The notes under the pieces: model-generated | The model's database searches: none | Seen by the model: only the letters and a program-made list of their open reading frames with translations | Told to the model about the DNA's origin: nothing | Translations under genes and position numbers: made by a program | Shown here: in pieces, positions 42,801-50,764 of the stretch | How positions within the stretch are numbered: position 1 is the first letter of the stretch | How the letters are laid out: every line of letters begins with the position of its first letter | Assembly (NCBI RefSeq): GCF_000374365.1 | Contig: NZ_KB894116.1 | Coordinates: forward strand, 62,001 to 126,000 | DNA length: 64,000 nt | DNA from: Bacteroides gallinarum DSM 18171 = JCM 13658 | GTDB taxonomy: Bacteria > Bacteroidota > Bacteroidia > Bacteroidales > Bacteroidaceae | Reading direction: 5' to 3'

Positions 42801-43912
42801 TCAACTCCAAAGTAACCGGCAGCGGAATAGGGTTGCTTTTGGTATGGAAACTCGTGCATATACACAAAGGGAAGCTGAGCTTCACCAGTACCGAGGGCAA
42901 AGGTTCCTGCATCAAGGTGTCTTTCCCGAAGGGTGAGAAGCGTTACCGTAAAGCCATACGCCGTCCCGACTTCATAAAGGAGAAAGCGCAGGAAAAGAGT
43001 TATGTACCGGAACCTGCCGCAACCTTAAGGAAGGATGTGCCGAGCACTCCCGCCACCGCAACCGCTCCCATAGAGGGTTACGAACATGCCCAGCAGCAAA
43101 CCCGGCACGCCGACAACCGCCAGAAGATATTGGTGGTAGAGGACAATGACGAGCTGAGGGAGTACCTGCGCCGTACCCTGGCGGAGAACTATCATGTACA
43201 GGTATGCTCCAACGGCAAATCGGCGCTTTACATCGTGAAAGAGTATTTCCCCGACCTCATTATTTCGGACATCATGATGCCCGAAATGCGGGGCGACGAA
43301 CTATGCCAGGCGGTAAAGAACGATATTGCTACCTCGCACATTCCGGTTATCCTGCTCACCGCTCTCAACACGGACAAAAACATCATCGACGGCTTGCAGA
43401 CCGGAGCGGACGAATACGTCGTGAAGCCGTTCAACATCGGAATACTACGCGCCACCATTGCCAACCTGCTAACCAACCGTGCCCTGCTGCGCCACAGATA
43501 CGCCAACCTGGATTTGAACGACGACTCCCACAATGCGGAGTGTATCAACTGCTCGACTGATTTGGACTGGAAGTTCATCGCCAGTATCAAGAAAAATGTG
43601 GAGGAGAATATGGACAATCCGGGCTTCACTATCGACGTACTCTGTACCCTGCTCAACATGAGCCGTACCAGTTTCTACAACAAGCTGAAAGCGCTGACCG
43701 ACCAGTCTCCGGGGGACTATGTGCGGCTAATCCGCCTGAAACGTGCCATGCAACTGTTGAAAGAGCAGAAGTACACTATCACCGAGGTTGCCGAAATGAC
43801 CGGGTTCAGCGATGCGAAATATTTCCGTGAAGTCTTTAAGAAGCATTTCAACGTAAGCCCGAGCCAGTATGCAAAAGAAGAAGGCAATGCCGGCGGGCAA
43901 AATAATAAGTAG
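39848..43912 (+). CDS. Hybrid two-component system regulator (propeller sensor type)
   Basis: A 1354-residue one-protein signalling chain. A signal peptide (1-20) is followed by a periplasmic sensor of two-component-regulator propeller repeats (about 25-690; for example GPKGYMWFLTHDGIDRYNG) and a Y_Y_Y domain (to about 760). A transmembrane helix lies near 775-798. The histidine kinase has His in NTAHDIRTPLTL near 817 and an ATPase domain (SDTGIGIPL, GSGIGLLLV). A receiver follows (ILVVEDND near 1093, Asp in LIISDIMMPE near 1140), then a C-terminal AraC HTH. Such proteins usually sense glycan breakdown products and control nearby utilisation genes, but the next genes encode chromate transporters. 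ATG 39848 is chosen over an upstream TTG. Confidence 0.93.
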   Translation: MKKLFFFFIFLVSSFLTTAQTYKYIGVKDGLSNRRVYAIQKGPKGYMWFLTHDGIDRYNGKEFKHYKLMDGEEEINSMMNLNWLYTDSQGRLWEIGKHGRVFCYESKHDRFQLIYKLPKSETQGLHIPVSYGFVDDNSTIWLCNQKNIYLHNSNTKETVIIRNEINESITDIEQIDASHFFIGTDVGVHYAELKNNVLSLNPCEKLDTLRLQINELFFHKSSRKVFIGTFQRGIYVYDLNLHKAFHIKSGLVDVSINRICMFGDKEILIATDGAGVYKMNVDTYQSEPYIVADFNRYNAMNGNTIYDIYVDDDQRIWMANYPIGITVRNNKYSDYEWIKHSVGNRQSLINDQVNAIIEDSEGDLWYATNNGISLYNERTGQWQSFLSVFNENHKNQNHTFISLCEVSPGIIWAGGYSSGIYQIDKKKGSVSFFTPALFGGTNIRPDKYIRSIVKDSEGYIWSGGYYNLKKIDFIHKKINFISGLDGITEIKEKDREYMWIGTTNGLYLLEKATGKHQYITMPVESSYICSLYQAPGGLLYIGTNNSGLLIYDPVQKSFEHYHKDNCALISNNIYTILSDGKDDILLSTEHGLSGFYPKEKVFHNWTKEQGLHSDHFNASSGTLRKNGNVIFGSTDGAIEFPRDMAMPREYDSRMIFSDLRVFYQTVYPKDEGSPLVLDIDETKSLRLKYNQNIFSLQVSSINYDYPSLILYSWKLEGFYDGWSRPGEENVIRFTNLNPGHYTLRVRAISNEDRRIVLEERSMDIIIEQPAWLSIWALLLYALILIAIAGIALRIIVLRKQRKISDDKIRFFVNTAHDIRTPLTLIKAPLEELSDRETLSKDGIDNLNTALRNVNALLRLTTNLINFERADTYTNNFHVSEYELGAYISETINTFRPYASVKHINLTYESNFRYLNVWLDKDKMDSILKNIVSNALKYTPDSGSVHVYAYEAEDTWNIEVSDTGIGIPLAEQKKLFKMHFRGSNAINSKVTGSGIGLLLVWKLVHIHKGKLSFTSTEGKGSCIKVSFPKGEKRYRKAIRRPDFIKEKAQEKSYVPEPAATLRKDVPSTPATATAPIEGYEHAQQQTRHADNRQKILVVEDNDELREYLRRTLAENYHVQVCSNGKSALYIVKEYFPDLIISDIMMPEMRGDELCQAVKNDIATSHIPVILLTALNTDKNIIDGLQTGADEYVVKPFNIGILRATIANLLTNRALLRHRYANLDLNDDSHNAECINCSTDLDWKFIASIKKNVEENMDNPGFTIDVLCTLLNMSRTSFYNKLKALTDQSPGDYVRLIRLKRAMQLLKEQKYTITEVAEMTGFSDAKYFREVFKKHFNVSPSQYAKEEGNAGGQNNK

Positions 43913-43932
43913 ATTATAGCATTACACGCGAT

Positions 43933-44490
43933 ATGAGTAACATATATATCGAAGCATTCTCCATTTTCTTTAAAATCGGGGCATTCACTATCGGCGGGGG
44001 ATATGCCATGGTTCCGTTAATCGAGAACGAAATCGTAACGAAGCGCCGGTGGATAGCCAAAGAGGATTTTATAGACTTGCTTGCCATATCCCAGTCGGCT
44101 CCGGGTATCCTTGCTGTCAACATATCCATATTCATAGGTTACCGCCTGCGGGGAATACGGGGAAGTATCATTACGGCTTTGGGAACGATACTGCCCTCGT
44201 TCCTCATTATTCTCGCCATAGCCTTGTTCTTCCACAACTTCAAAGACAACGTTTATGTAGAGCGTATCTTCAAAGGTATCCGCCCGGCGGTGGTCGCACT
44301 GATAGCCGCCCCGACTTTCAGCATGGCAAAATCCGCCAAAATCAACCGCTATACTATCTGGATTCCGGTCGTATCGGCACTGCTTATCTGGTTACTGGGA
44401 TTCTCGCCAATTTGGATTATCATAGCAGCCGGCGTAGGCGGGTATTTGTTCGGGAGGTTACGCCAGGCGAAAGCGAAAAAGTGGGAATAG
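43933..44490 (+). CDS. Chromate transporter, first half-size subunit
   Basis: A 185-residue membrane protein of the CHR family, short form, with about six hydrophobic segments. The family N-terminal motif is present (FFKIGAFTIGGGYAMVPLIENEIV), as is the following LLAISQSAPGILAVNISIFIGYR stretch. Short CHR proteins work in pairs with opposite topology, and the partner is at 44759. They export chromate in some bacteria, but the natural substrate in an anaerobe is uncertain. It starts 20 bp after the hybrid regulator stop, so it may be read through from that gene. Confidence 0.9.
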   Translation: MSNIYIEAFSIFFKIGAFTIGGGYAMVPLIENEIVTKRRWIAKEDFIDLLAISQSAPGILAVNISIFIGYRLRGIRGSIITALGTILPSFLIILAIALFFHNFKDNVYVERIFKGIRPAVVALIAAPTFSMAKSAKINRYTIWIPVVSALLIWLLGFSPIWIIIAAGVGGYLFGRLRQAKAKKWE

Positions 44491-44758
44491 GAAATTGAAA
44501 GCCAGGCGGATACTGCATTGCCAACCGCTGAATATCGACTTTGCATATCGACCGGCAAGTATCAGCCGATAAATATCAGCCGGCTGAATATAAATAGATA
44601 GAGTTGAATATAACTAAATAAATAAGTAGATAGATAAGTAAGTATAAACAAATGGGGATAAATAAATGAGCGCTAATCAGCAAGTATTAAGTATAAATCA
44701 TCAAATATCAATCACCAAATTCAATCACTAACCGTTAATCACTAACCACTAACCATCC
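44491..44758. repeat. Degenerate repetitive spacer between chromate genes
   Basis: A 268-bp AT-rich stretch built of slowly drifting short words: TATCAGCCG, then GAATATAAATAGATAG and AAGTAGATAGATAAGTAAG, then ATCAATCAC and CACTAACC. No gene is visible. It separates two genes that would normally abut. Confidence 0.6.
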
Positions 44759-45328
44759 ATGCTTTTCCTTCAATTATTCTATACCTTCTTCAAAATAGGC
44801 CTTTTCGGTTTCGGCGGCGGGTACGCCATGCTTTCCATGATACAGGGTGAAGTAGTGACCCGCTACGGCTGGCTTACACCGCAGGAGTTTACAGACATCG
44901 TAGCAATCAGCCAAATGACACCCGGACCTATCGGTATCAACTCGGCAACCTATGTAGGCTACACCACGATAGCCGAGCATTACGGTGCGGGTATGGGCGT
45001 ACTGGGTTCCTGTGTGGCGACTTTCGCCGTAGTGCTACCCTCATTCATCCTAATGCTCACTATCAGCAGGTTCTTCCTGAAATACCAGAAGCACCCGGCG
45101 GTAGAATCCGTATTCAGCGGACTCCGCCCGGCAGTAGTCGGCCTGCTGGCATCGGCGGCGCTGGTATTGATGAATGCGGAGAATTTCAGCTCGCCCGGCG
45201 AAGATATGTATTCCTTTGTTATCAGTATCATCATCTTCCTCGTAGCTTTCATCGGGACGAAAAAGTACAAAGCGAACCCCATACTGATGATTATAGCATG
45301 CGGAATAGCGGGGCTGATACTCTATTAG
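44759..45328 (+). CDS. Chromate transporter, second half-size subunit
   Basis: A 189-residue CHR-family membrane protein, partner of the gene at 43933. The same N-terminal motif appears (FFKIGLFGFGGGYAMLSMIQGEVV) with IVAISQMTPGPIGINSATYVGY after it. About six hydrophobic segments span the rest. The two half-size proteins are expected to assemble as an antiparallel pair in the inner membrane. It converges on a glycoside hydrolase gene with only 12 bp between stops. Confidence 0.9.
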   Translation: MLFLQLFYTFFKIGLFGFGGGYAMLSMIQGEVVTRYGWLTPQEFTDIVAISQMTPGPIGINSATYVGYTTIAEHYGAGMGVLGSCVATFAVVLPSFILMLTISRFFLKYQKHPAVESVFSGLRPAVVGLLASAALVLMNAENFSSPGEDMYSFVISIIIFLVAFIGTKKYKANPILMIIACGIAGLILY

Positions 45329-45340
45329 GCAAGCCCTCCC

Positions 45341-46852
45341 CTACAACTTCACTTTCTTTCCTACCGACTTGGATTCGTTGTGCAGGCGGTCGAGTGCCGT
45401 AATCACATAGCGGTATTTCGTCTTGCCGTTGTCGTAAGGCAGCTTGTAGAAAGTATTGCGCGTGATAGCCACGATGTGCGAGGGGTCGTCGATATCCACC
45501 TTCTCCTTCGCCCCGAAGCGATAGACGACATACTGTACCGGACGGTTCATTTCATCCTTGAACTTCGGTGCAGTCCAAAAGAGGATATAACCGTCGGCAG
45601 TCCATACGGGCTTCACTTTGCGTACTTTGCCCGGAGCCTCATTATCCATAAAGTCGAACACCGGCGGAAGGGCGGGATATTTATGGTATTCCGTAACCAG
45701 GGCATCCCGGTATCTGCCCGCATTCTCCACTACGGCGCTGGCAGGCCACTGGCAACTGCCGCCAATCGTCTGGTAAGCCCGCTGCAAAGCCATTTTGCGG
45801 GGGAGCTGGTTGATAGAGGGATTTTTCGGGTCGGCATTCTGCACGGTATTCATCACGGATTGGCCGATAAACAAAGGACGGTTCTCCGTATGCTTCGCCC
45901 ACCACTTCACCAATGTTTCATAGTCGGCTACCGGATGCCCTATCTGCCAGTATATCTGCGGAATATTGTAGTCTATCCACCCCTTGCGTGCCCACAGCAG
46001 CACATCGGCATACAAATCATCATAATTTTGCAGGCCGTTCGTATCGCTGCCCAGCGGGTCGCTGCTCTGGTTGCGGTAGATACCGAAAGGACTCACCCCG
46101 AACTTCACCCACGGCTTCAATCCGCGAACCGTCTCGTGTATCTTCTGAATCAGGATATTCACATTGCTGCGGCGCCAGTCCGCCTTATTGTCGAAACCGC
46201 CGCCATAGCGCGTGAAGCTCGCATCGTCCGGAAAGTCTTTCCCCTTGATAGGATAAGGATAGAAATAATCATCCATATGAATGGCATCCACATCGTAACG
46301 CGAAACGATGTCGGTTATCACCTTGCAGATATGCTCGCGGCTCTCGGGCAATGCCGGGTCGAAGTACAACTGGTCGCCGTACGTCACGAACCACTCCGGA
46401 TGCGAATTATAAATATGAATGGGAGCAAGCTCGTTTTTCAGCGACGTCTTTACACGATAGGGGTTAATCCAGGCATGAAACTCCATGCAACGCTTGTGGC
46501 ACTCCTCAATCATAAACTGCATCGGGTCCCAGTACGGCTCCGGCGCTTTGCCCTGCGTCCCTGTCAGGAAACGGCTCCACGGCTCGTATTGCGAGGCATA
46601 CAACGCATCCGCCTCAGGACGTACCTGGAAGATAACGGCATTGATGCCCGCTTCCTGCAAGGAGTTCAACTGGTTTATCAAAGTCTGTTTCAGCTTGCCG
46701 GCGGGCATGCCGCGGAACTGCCCGTTCACCGCCTGTATCCATGCGGCGCGGAATTCACGTTTCGGATGAGGGGCCGCGGAGGTCTGCTGTGCCCGGATTA
46801 CCCAGGGTTGCGCACACAGCAACAATAGCAAGAGGAGATTTCTGAATTTCAT
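45341..46852 (-). CDS. Secreted glycoside hydrolase, GHL10 (DUF187) type
   Basis: A 503-residue exported protein with a signal peptide (LLLLLLLCAQPWVIRAQ). Residues 30-340 fit the GHL10 hydrolase-like TIM barrel (REFRAAWIQAVNGQFRG, INAVIFQVRPEADALY, CHKRCMEFHAWINPYR, YDVDAIHMDDYFYPYP with the likely catalytic acids). A C-terminal fibronectin-III-like domain (about 405-503) follows. It probably trims envelope or dietary polysaccharide; a peptidoglycan-related substrate has been suggested for relatives but is not shown here. ATG 46852 is chosen for the signal peptide. It is divergent from uvrA with a shared palindromic promoter. A paralogue is at 52349-53824. Confidence 0.87.
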   Translation of the reverse strand: MKFRNLLLLLLLCAQPWVIRAQQTSAAPHPKREFRAAWIQAVNGQFRGMPAGKLKQTLINQLNSLQEAGINAVIFQVRPEADALYASQYEPWSRFLTGTQGKAPEPYWDPMQFMIEECHKRCMEFHAWINPYRVKTSLKNELAPIHIYNSHPEWFVTYGDQLYFDPALPESREHICKVITDIVSRYDVDAIHMDDYFYPYPIKGKDFPDDASFTRYGGGFDNKADWRRSNVNILIQKIHETVRGLKPWVKFGVSPFGIYRNQSSDPLGSDTNGLQNYDDLYADVLLWARKGWIDYNIPQIYWQIGHPVADYETLVKWWAKHTENRPLFIGQSVMNTVQNADPKNPSINQLPRKMALQRAYQTIGGSCQWPASAVVENAGRYRDALVTEYHKYPALPPVFDFMDNEAPGKVRKVKPVWTADGYILFWTAPKFKDEMNRPVQYVVYRFGAKEKVDIDDPSHIVAITRNTFYKLPYDNGKTKYRYVITALDRLHNESKSVGKKVKL

Positions 46853-46869
46853 TTTGTTCTTTTTAAATA

Positions 46870-46906
46870 TTGCATGGCAAAGATAATGATTATCTTTGTA
46901 CCCCAA
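46870..46906. promoter_or_regulatory. Symmetric divergent promoter pair for uvrA and the GHL10 gene
   Basis: A 21-bp perfect palindrome (46878-46898, arms CAAAGATAAT / ATTATCTTTG around G46888) holds a TATCTTTG -7 box on each strand. TTG at 46870-46872 lies 18 bp before the plus-strand box, and the minus-strand TTG (46906-46904) lies 18 bp before the minus box. Both genes would have leaders of about 20 bases. Confidence 0.75.
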
Positions 46907-46923
46907 TTCATTTTCAACAGTCT

Positions 46924-49752
46924 ATGACAAAAAATACATCTATCATCATAAAGGGAGCCCGCGTCAACAACCTGAAAAACATCGACGTGGAGATTCCCCG
47001 CAACAAACTGGTCGTCATCACCGGGCTATCCGGCTCCGGCAAATCCTCGCTCGCATTCGACACTCTCTATGCGGAAGGGCAGCGCCGCTACGTAGAAAGC
47101 CTCAGCAGCTACGCCCGCCAATTCCTGGGACGTATGAGCAAGCCCGAATGCGACTTCATCAAAGGCATCCCCCCTGCTATCGCTATCGAGCAGAAGGTAA
47201 GCAGCCGCAACCCGCGTTCCACCGTAGGCACTTCCACCGAAATATACGAATACCTGCGCTTGCTCTACGCCCGTGTGGGACGGACGTTCAGCCCGGTCAG
47301 CGGACAGGAGGTAAAGAAACATTCCACCGAGGACATCGTGAACTGCATGCTCCAGCAACCCGAAGGTACGCGTTACACCGTGCTCGCTCCGATATTGCTC
47401 CGCGAGGGACGCACCTTGCAACAGCAACTGGAGATAGATATGAAACAAGGTTTCAACCGCCTGGAAGTGAACGGCGAAATGGTGCGTATCGACGAGTACC
47501 GCCACAAAAACGGCGACACCGTATTCCTCCTGATAGACCGCATGACGGCTTCCGGCGAGAAAGATGCCGTCAGCCGCCTTACCGACTCCGCCGAAACTGC
47601 CATGTACGAAGGTGACGGAGCCTGCCTGCTGCGCTTTTACCGACCGGACGGCACTACCAGCCTGTACCGTTTCAGCACCAAGTTCGAGGCGGACGGCATT
47701 ACGTTCGAAGAACCCAACGACCAGATGTTCTCTTTCAACTCTCCTATCGGAGCCTGCCCGGAATGCGAAGGTTTCGGACGGGTTATCGGCATTGACGAGC
47801 ACCTCGTCGTTCCCAACCGTTCCCTCTCCGTGTACGACGGTGCGGTGGTGTGCTGGCGCGGAGAAAAAATGGGCGAATGGAAAGACATGGTGATACGGGG
47901 CGCGGAGAAAGCCGGCTTCCCCATTTTCACCCCTTATTACCAGTTGACGGACAAGCAGCGCCGGATGCTGTGGGAAGGTACGCGTTACTTCGAAGGCATC
48001 AATGATTTCTTCAAGATGTTACAGGAAAACCAGTACAAGATACAATACCGCGTAATGCTGGCACGTTATCGCGGCAAAACCCTCTGCCCCAAATGCCACG
48101 GTACGAGATTGAAGCCCGAAGCCGGCTATGTCCGCGTAGGCGGACGGAGCATCTCCGAACTGGTAGACCTACCTGTAACCGAGCTGAAAGAGTTTTTCGA
48201 CAACCTGCAACTGGACAAGCACGATGCCGACATCGCCCGCCGCATCCTCACGGAAATCAATAACCGTCTCCGCTTCCTGCTGGACGTAGGCTTGGGCTAC
48301 CTCACGCTGAACCGCCTCAGCAACTCGCTCTCCGGCGGTGAAAGCCAGCGCATTAACCTGGCCACCTCCTTAGGGAGCAGCCTCGTGGGTAGCCTATACA
48401 TCCTGGACGAACCGAGTATCGGGCTTCATAGCCGCGATACGGACAGGTTGGTACACGTATTGCGCCAACTGCAACAACTGGGCAATACGGTAGTAGTGGT
48501 GGAACACGACGAAGAGATAATCCGTGCCGCCGACTATATCATCGACATCGGTCCCAAAGCCGGCCGTCTGGGTGGCGAAGTGGTCTACCACGGCGACATG
48601 AAAGATATTTTAGGCGACCGACAGGTAAGCGGCAAAACGACACCGTCCACTACCGCCCTTCCCCTCTCCCCCTCGTACACCGTGCGTTACCTGCGGGGCG
48701 AGGAAACCATTCCCGTACCCGAAAGCCGCCGCCCGTGGAACCAGTACATCGAAATCACGGGCGCCCGCGAGAACAACCTGAAAGGTATCGATGTACGTTT
48801 CCCGCTTAACGTAATGACCGTAGTTACCGGCGTGTCGGGCTCGGGCAAGAGTACATTGGTGCGCGACATCTTCTTCCGCGCCCTTAAACGCGAGCTGGAC
48901 GAATGCAGCGAGCGCCCGGGCGAGTTCGCCTCTATCGGCGGAGACTTGCAGAACCTGCGCAACGTGGAGTTCGTAGACCAGAACCCTATCGGCAAATCCT
49001 CGCGTTCCAACCCCGTAACTTATATCAAGGCTTACGATGAAATCCGTAAACTATGGGCAGAGCAACCCCTTGCCAAGCAAATGGGCTACACCGCCGGGCA
49101 TTTCAGCTTCAATAGCGAAGGCGGACGTTGCGAGGAGTGCAAAGGCGAAGGCACTATCACCGTAGAGATGCAGTTCATGGCAGACCTCGTACTGGAATGC
49201 GAGTCCTGCCACGGCAAACGTTTCAAGGCAGATACGCTGGAAGTGAAGTTCCACGACGTCAACATCTACGACGTACTGGAAATGACCGTCAACCAGGCTA
49301 TCGAATTCTTCACCCAGTACGGGCAGAAAAGAATTGTGAAGCGCCTGCAACCGCTGCAAGACGTCGGACTGGGGTACATCAAGCTCGGCCAGTCGTCCTC
49401 CACCCTTTCCGGCGGTGAGAACCAACGTGTGAAACTCGCCTACTACCTCAGCATGGAGAAGGCAGATCCGACGCTTTTCATCTTCGACGAGCCCACTACC
49501 GGCCTCCACTTCCACGACATCCGCAAATTGCTGGAAGCCTTCGACGCCCTGATACGCCGCGGCCATTCCATTGTCATCATCGAACACAATATGGATGTAG
49601 TGAAATGCGCCGACCATGTTATCGACCTCGGACCCGAAGGCGGAAACAAAGGCGGTAACATCGTGGCAACCGGCACGCCGGAAGAAGTGGCGGCATGTGC
49701 TGCAAGCTATACGGGGCAGTTCCTGAAAGAAAAACTGACTCCGGCAGAATAG
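46924..49752 (+). CDS. uvrA: Excinuclease ABC subunit A
   Basis: A 942-residue ABC ATPase that recognises DNA damage in nucleotide excision repair and loads UvrB. Both Walker A motifs are present (GLSGSGKSS near 34, GVSGSGKST near 637), with two LSGGE signatures ([24 protein letters not shown]) and D-E Walker B partners. Zinc-finger cysteines are visible in [16 protein letters not shown] and the CEECKGEG...CESCHGKR pair. ATG 46924 is chosen because the upstream codons of the same frame overlap the divergent promoter. Length is typical. Bacteroides often carry more than one UvrA, and this could be a paralogue rather than the only copy. Confidence 0.95.
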   Translation: MTKNTSIIIKGARVNNLKNIDVEIPRNKLVVITGLSGSGKSSLAFDTLYAEGQRRYVESLSSYARQFLGRMSKPECDFIKGIPPAIAIEQKVSSRNPRSTVGTSTEIYEYLRLLYARVGRTFSPVSGQEVKKHSTEDIVNCMLQQPEGTRYTVLAPILLREGRTLQQQLEIDMKQGFNRLEVNGEMVRIDEYRHKNGDTVFLLIDRMTASGEKDAVSRLTDSAETAMYEGDGACLLRFYRPDGTTSLYRFSTKFEADGITFEEPNDQMFSFNSPIGACPECEGFGRVIGIDEHLVVPNRSLSVYDGAVVCWRGEKMGEWKDMVIRGAEKAGFPIFTPYYQLTDKQRRMLWEGTRYFEGINDFFKMLQENQYKIQYRVMLARYRGKTLCPKCHGTRLKPEAGYVRVGGRSISELVDLPVTELKEFFDNLQLDKHDADIARRILTEINNRLRFLLDVGLGYLTLNRLSNSLSGGESQRINLATSLGSSLVGSLYILDEPSIGLHSRDTDRLVHVLRQLQQLGNTVVVVEHDEEIIRAADYIIDIGPKAGRLGGEVVYHGDMKDILGDRQVSGKTTPSTTALPLSPSYTVRYLRGEETIPVPESRRPWNQYIEITGARENNLKGIDVRFPLNVMTVVTGVSGSGKSTLVRDIFFRALKRELDECSERPGEFASIGGDLQNLRNVEFVDQNPIGKSSRSNPVTYIKAYDEIRKLWAEQPLAKQMGYTAGHFSFNSEGGRCEECKGEGTITVEMQFMADLVLECESCHGKRFKADTLEVKFHDVNIYDVLEMTVNQAIEFFTQYGQKRIVKRLQPLQDVGLGYIKLGQSSSTLSGGENQRVKLAYYLSMEKADPTLFIFDEPTTGLHFHDIRKLLEAFDALIRRGHSIVIIEHNMDVVKCADHVIDLGPEGGNKGGNIVATGTPEEVAACAASYTGQFLKEKLTPAE

Positions 49753-49760
49753 GTGTCAGT

Positions 49761-49856
49761 ATTCACCGCTGAATTACGCGGATTCACACAAATTGAAATC
49801 AAATAATAATTATCAAGATAGAAAGTCTATGTGAATCCGCATAATCTGTGGTGAAT
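49761..49856. repeat. Chromosomal inverted-repeat element, copy 2 (short)
   Basis: Arms ATTCACC..ATTACGCGGATTCACA (left) and TGTGAATCCGCATAAT..GGTGAAT (right, 49829-49856) are related to copies 1 and 3 but lack their ACAAAAGAAC-rich middle. The element starts 8 bp after the uvrA stop. Confidence 0.75.
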
Positions 49857-49972
49857 GCCGATATACCCTCAAACCGATAAAGGACACCTACGGACATAAT
49901 GGGGAGAAAGAAGAGAAAGAAAAGAGAAAAAAGAGAAGAAAAGGAAAGCCAATCATAGTCCTTATATTAAAG

Positions 49973-50004
49973 AAGGGTTGCACCCTGCAACAGATGCAAC
50001 CCTT
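49973..50004 (-). terminator. Hairpin downstream of the small barrel-protein gene
   Basis: Arms AAGGGTTGCA and TGCAACCCTT pair perfectly around a 12-base loop, about 30 bp past the stop of the minus-strand gene. The T-tail on the minus strand is short (CTTCTTTAAT). A purine-only stretch of nearly 50 bases lies just to the left (about 49901-49948). Confidence 0.6.
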
Positions 50005-50032
50005 TCCATATCCTCAACCGGTTTCTCCCTGC

Positions 50033-50512
50033 TTAGAAGTAGAAACCGAATCCCACTTTCAGCCCGAATTCCGAACGGTCTTTATTTATATCCCAGTACA
50101 CGGCAGGTTCGATAGTTACCGTACGCGAGAGGAAAAATGCGTAACCGCCTTCCATGCCGAAGCCGAAACGCGTCTTGTCACCGCCGTCCCAGTTATAATG
50201 GTTCAGGTTGACATCAGCGCCCAGGAATACACCGATTTTCTCGATGTAGTAACGTCCGCCCACACCCAGCGTATAGACATCCGTACCGCCGCCTTGCCAC
50301 TTCGCACCGGCATCTATCAGCAACGCAAAATTATCCACAACAAACGCACCGCCTTTGGCTTCCAGGCCGAAATGGGCTTTGTCCGTTTCTGTGTTATAAG
50401 AGAAGTTAAGCCCGGTAATGGAAGGGTTTACAAACCATTTTCCTTTTTCAAACTGCGCATGGGCAGCCACAGTGCCGATAAGCAGGCATACGAGTAATAC
50501 AAGTTTTTTCAT
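50033..50512 (-). CDS. Small outer-membrane beta-barrel protein
   Basis: A 159-residue exported protein: a signal peptide (MKKLVLLVCLLIGTVAAHAQ), then alternating strands rich in aromatic residues and Gly (WFVNPSITGLNFSY, FGLEAKGGAFVV, YTLGVGGRYYI, FGFGMEGGYAFFL) ending in FGFYF. A C-terminal Phe is the usual barrel-insertion signal. An eight-strand OmpA/OprF-like barrel is the likely fold. The function is unknown. It is probably expressed alone, with a hairpin after the stop. Confidence 0.85.
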   Translation of the reverse strand: MKKLVLLVCLLIGTVAAHAQFEKGKWFVNPSITGLNFSYNTETDKAHFGLEAKGGAFVVDNFALLIDAGAKWQGGGTDVYTLGVGGRYYIEKIGVFLGADVNLNHYNWDGGDKTRFGFGMEGGYAFFLSRTVTIEPAVYWDINKDRSEFGLKVGFGFYF

Positions 50513-50536
50513 CTTGTTTTCATTTTTGGTAAATAA

Positions 50537-50761
50537 TTATTTTCGTTCTATTTTATCTTCGTTACGGCGTTTCTGCTGCAATTCCTCCTTCTTGCGGAGC
50601 ACCAGCCACAACACGAGTACGATGACATACGAAGCAATCACGGTAACATACTTTTCCGTATTGCTGATTTCCGTATTGCGCGGCAGGAAATATGCCGCAG
50701 TAGCAGAAACATAGATAAGCAGGGCTACGGTCAGCCCGGTAGATTTCTTGAATTTCTTCAT
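50537..50761 (-). CDS. Small membrane protein
   Basis: A 74-residue protein with two transmembrane helices (GLTVALLIYVSATAAYFL and YVTVIASYVIVLVLWLVL) and a basic C-terminal tail (RKKEELQQKRRNEDKIERK). I do not recognise the family. It lies 3 bp downstream of cstA and may be made with it. The following barrel gene is 24 bp away. Confidence 0.75.
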   Translation of the reverse strand: MKKFKKSTGLTVALLIYVSATAAYFLPRNTEISNTEKYVTVIASYVIVLVLWLVLRKKEELQQKRRNEDKIERK

Positions 50762-50764
50762 CAG

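Noticed and set aside
45380..46828. A 482-codon plus-strand frame opposite the GHL10 gene
   Set aside because: Shadow of a gene with a signal peptide and a recognised barrel domain.
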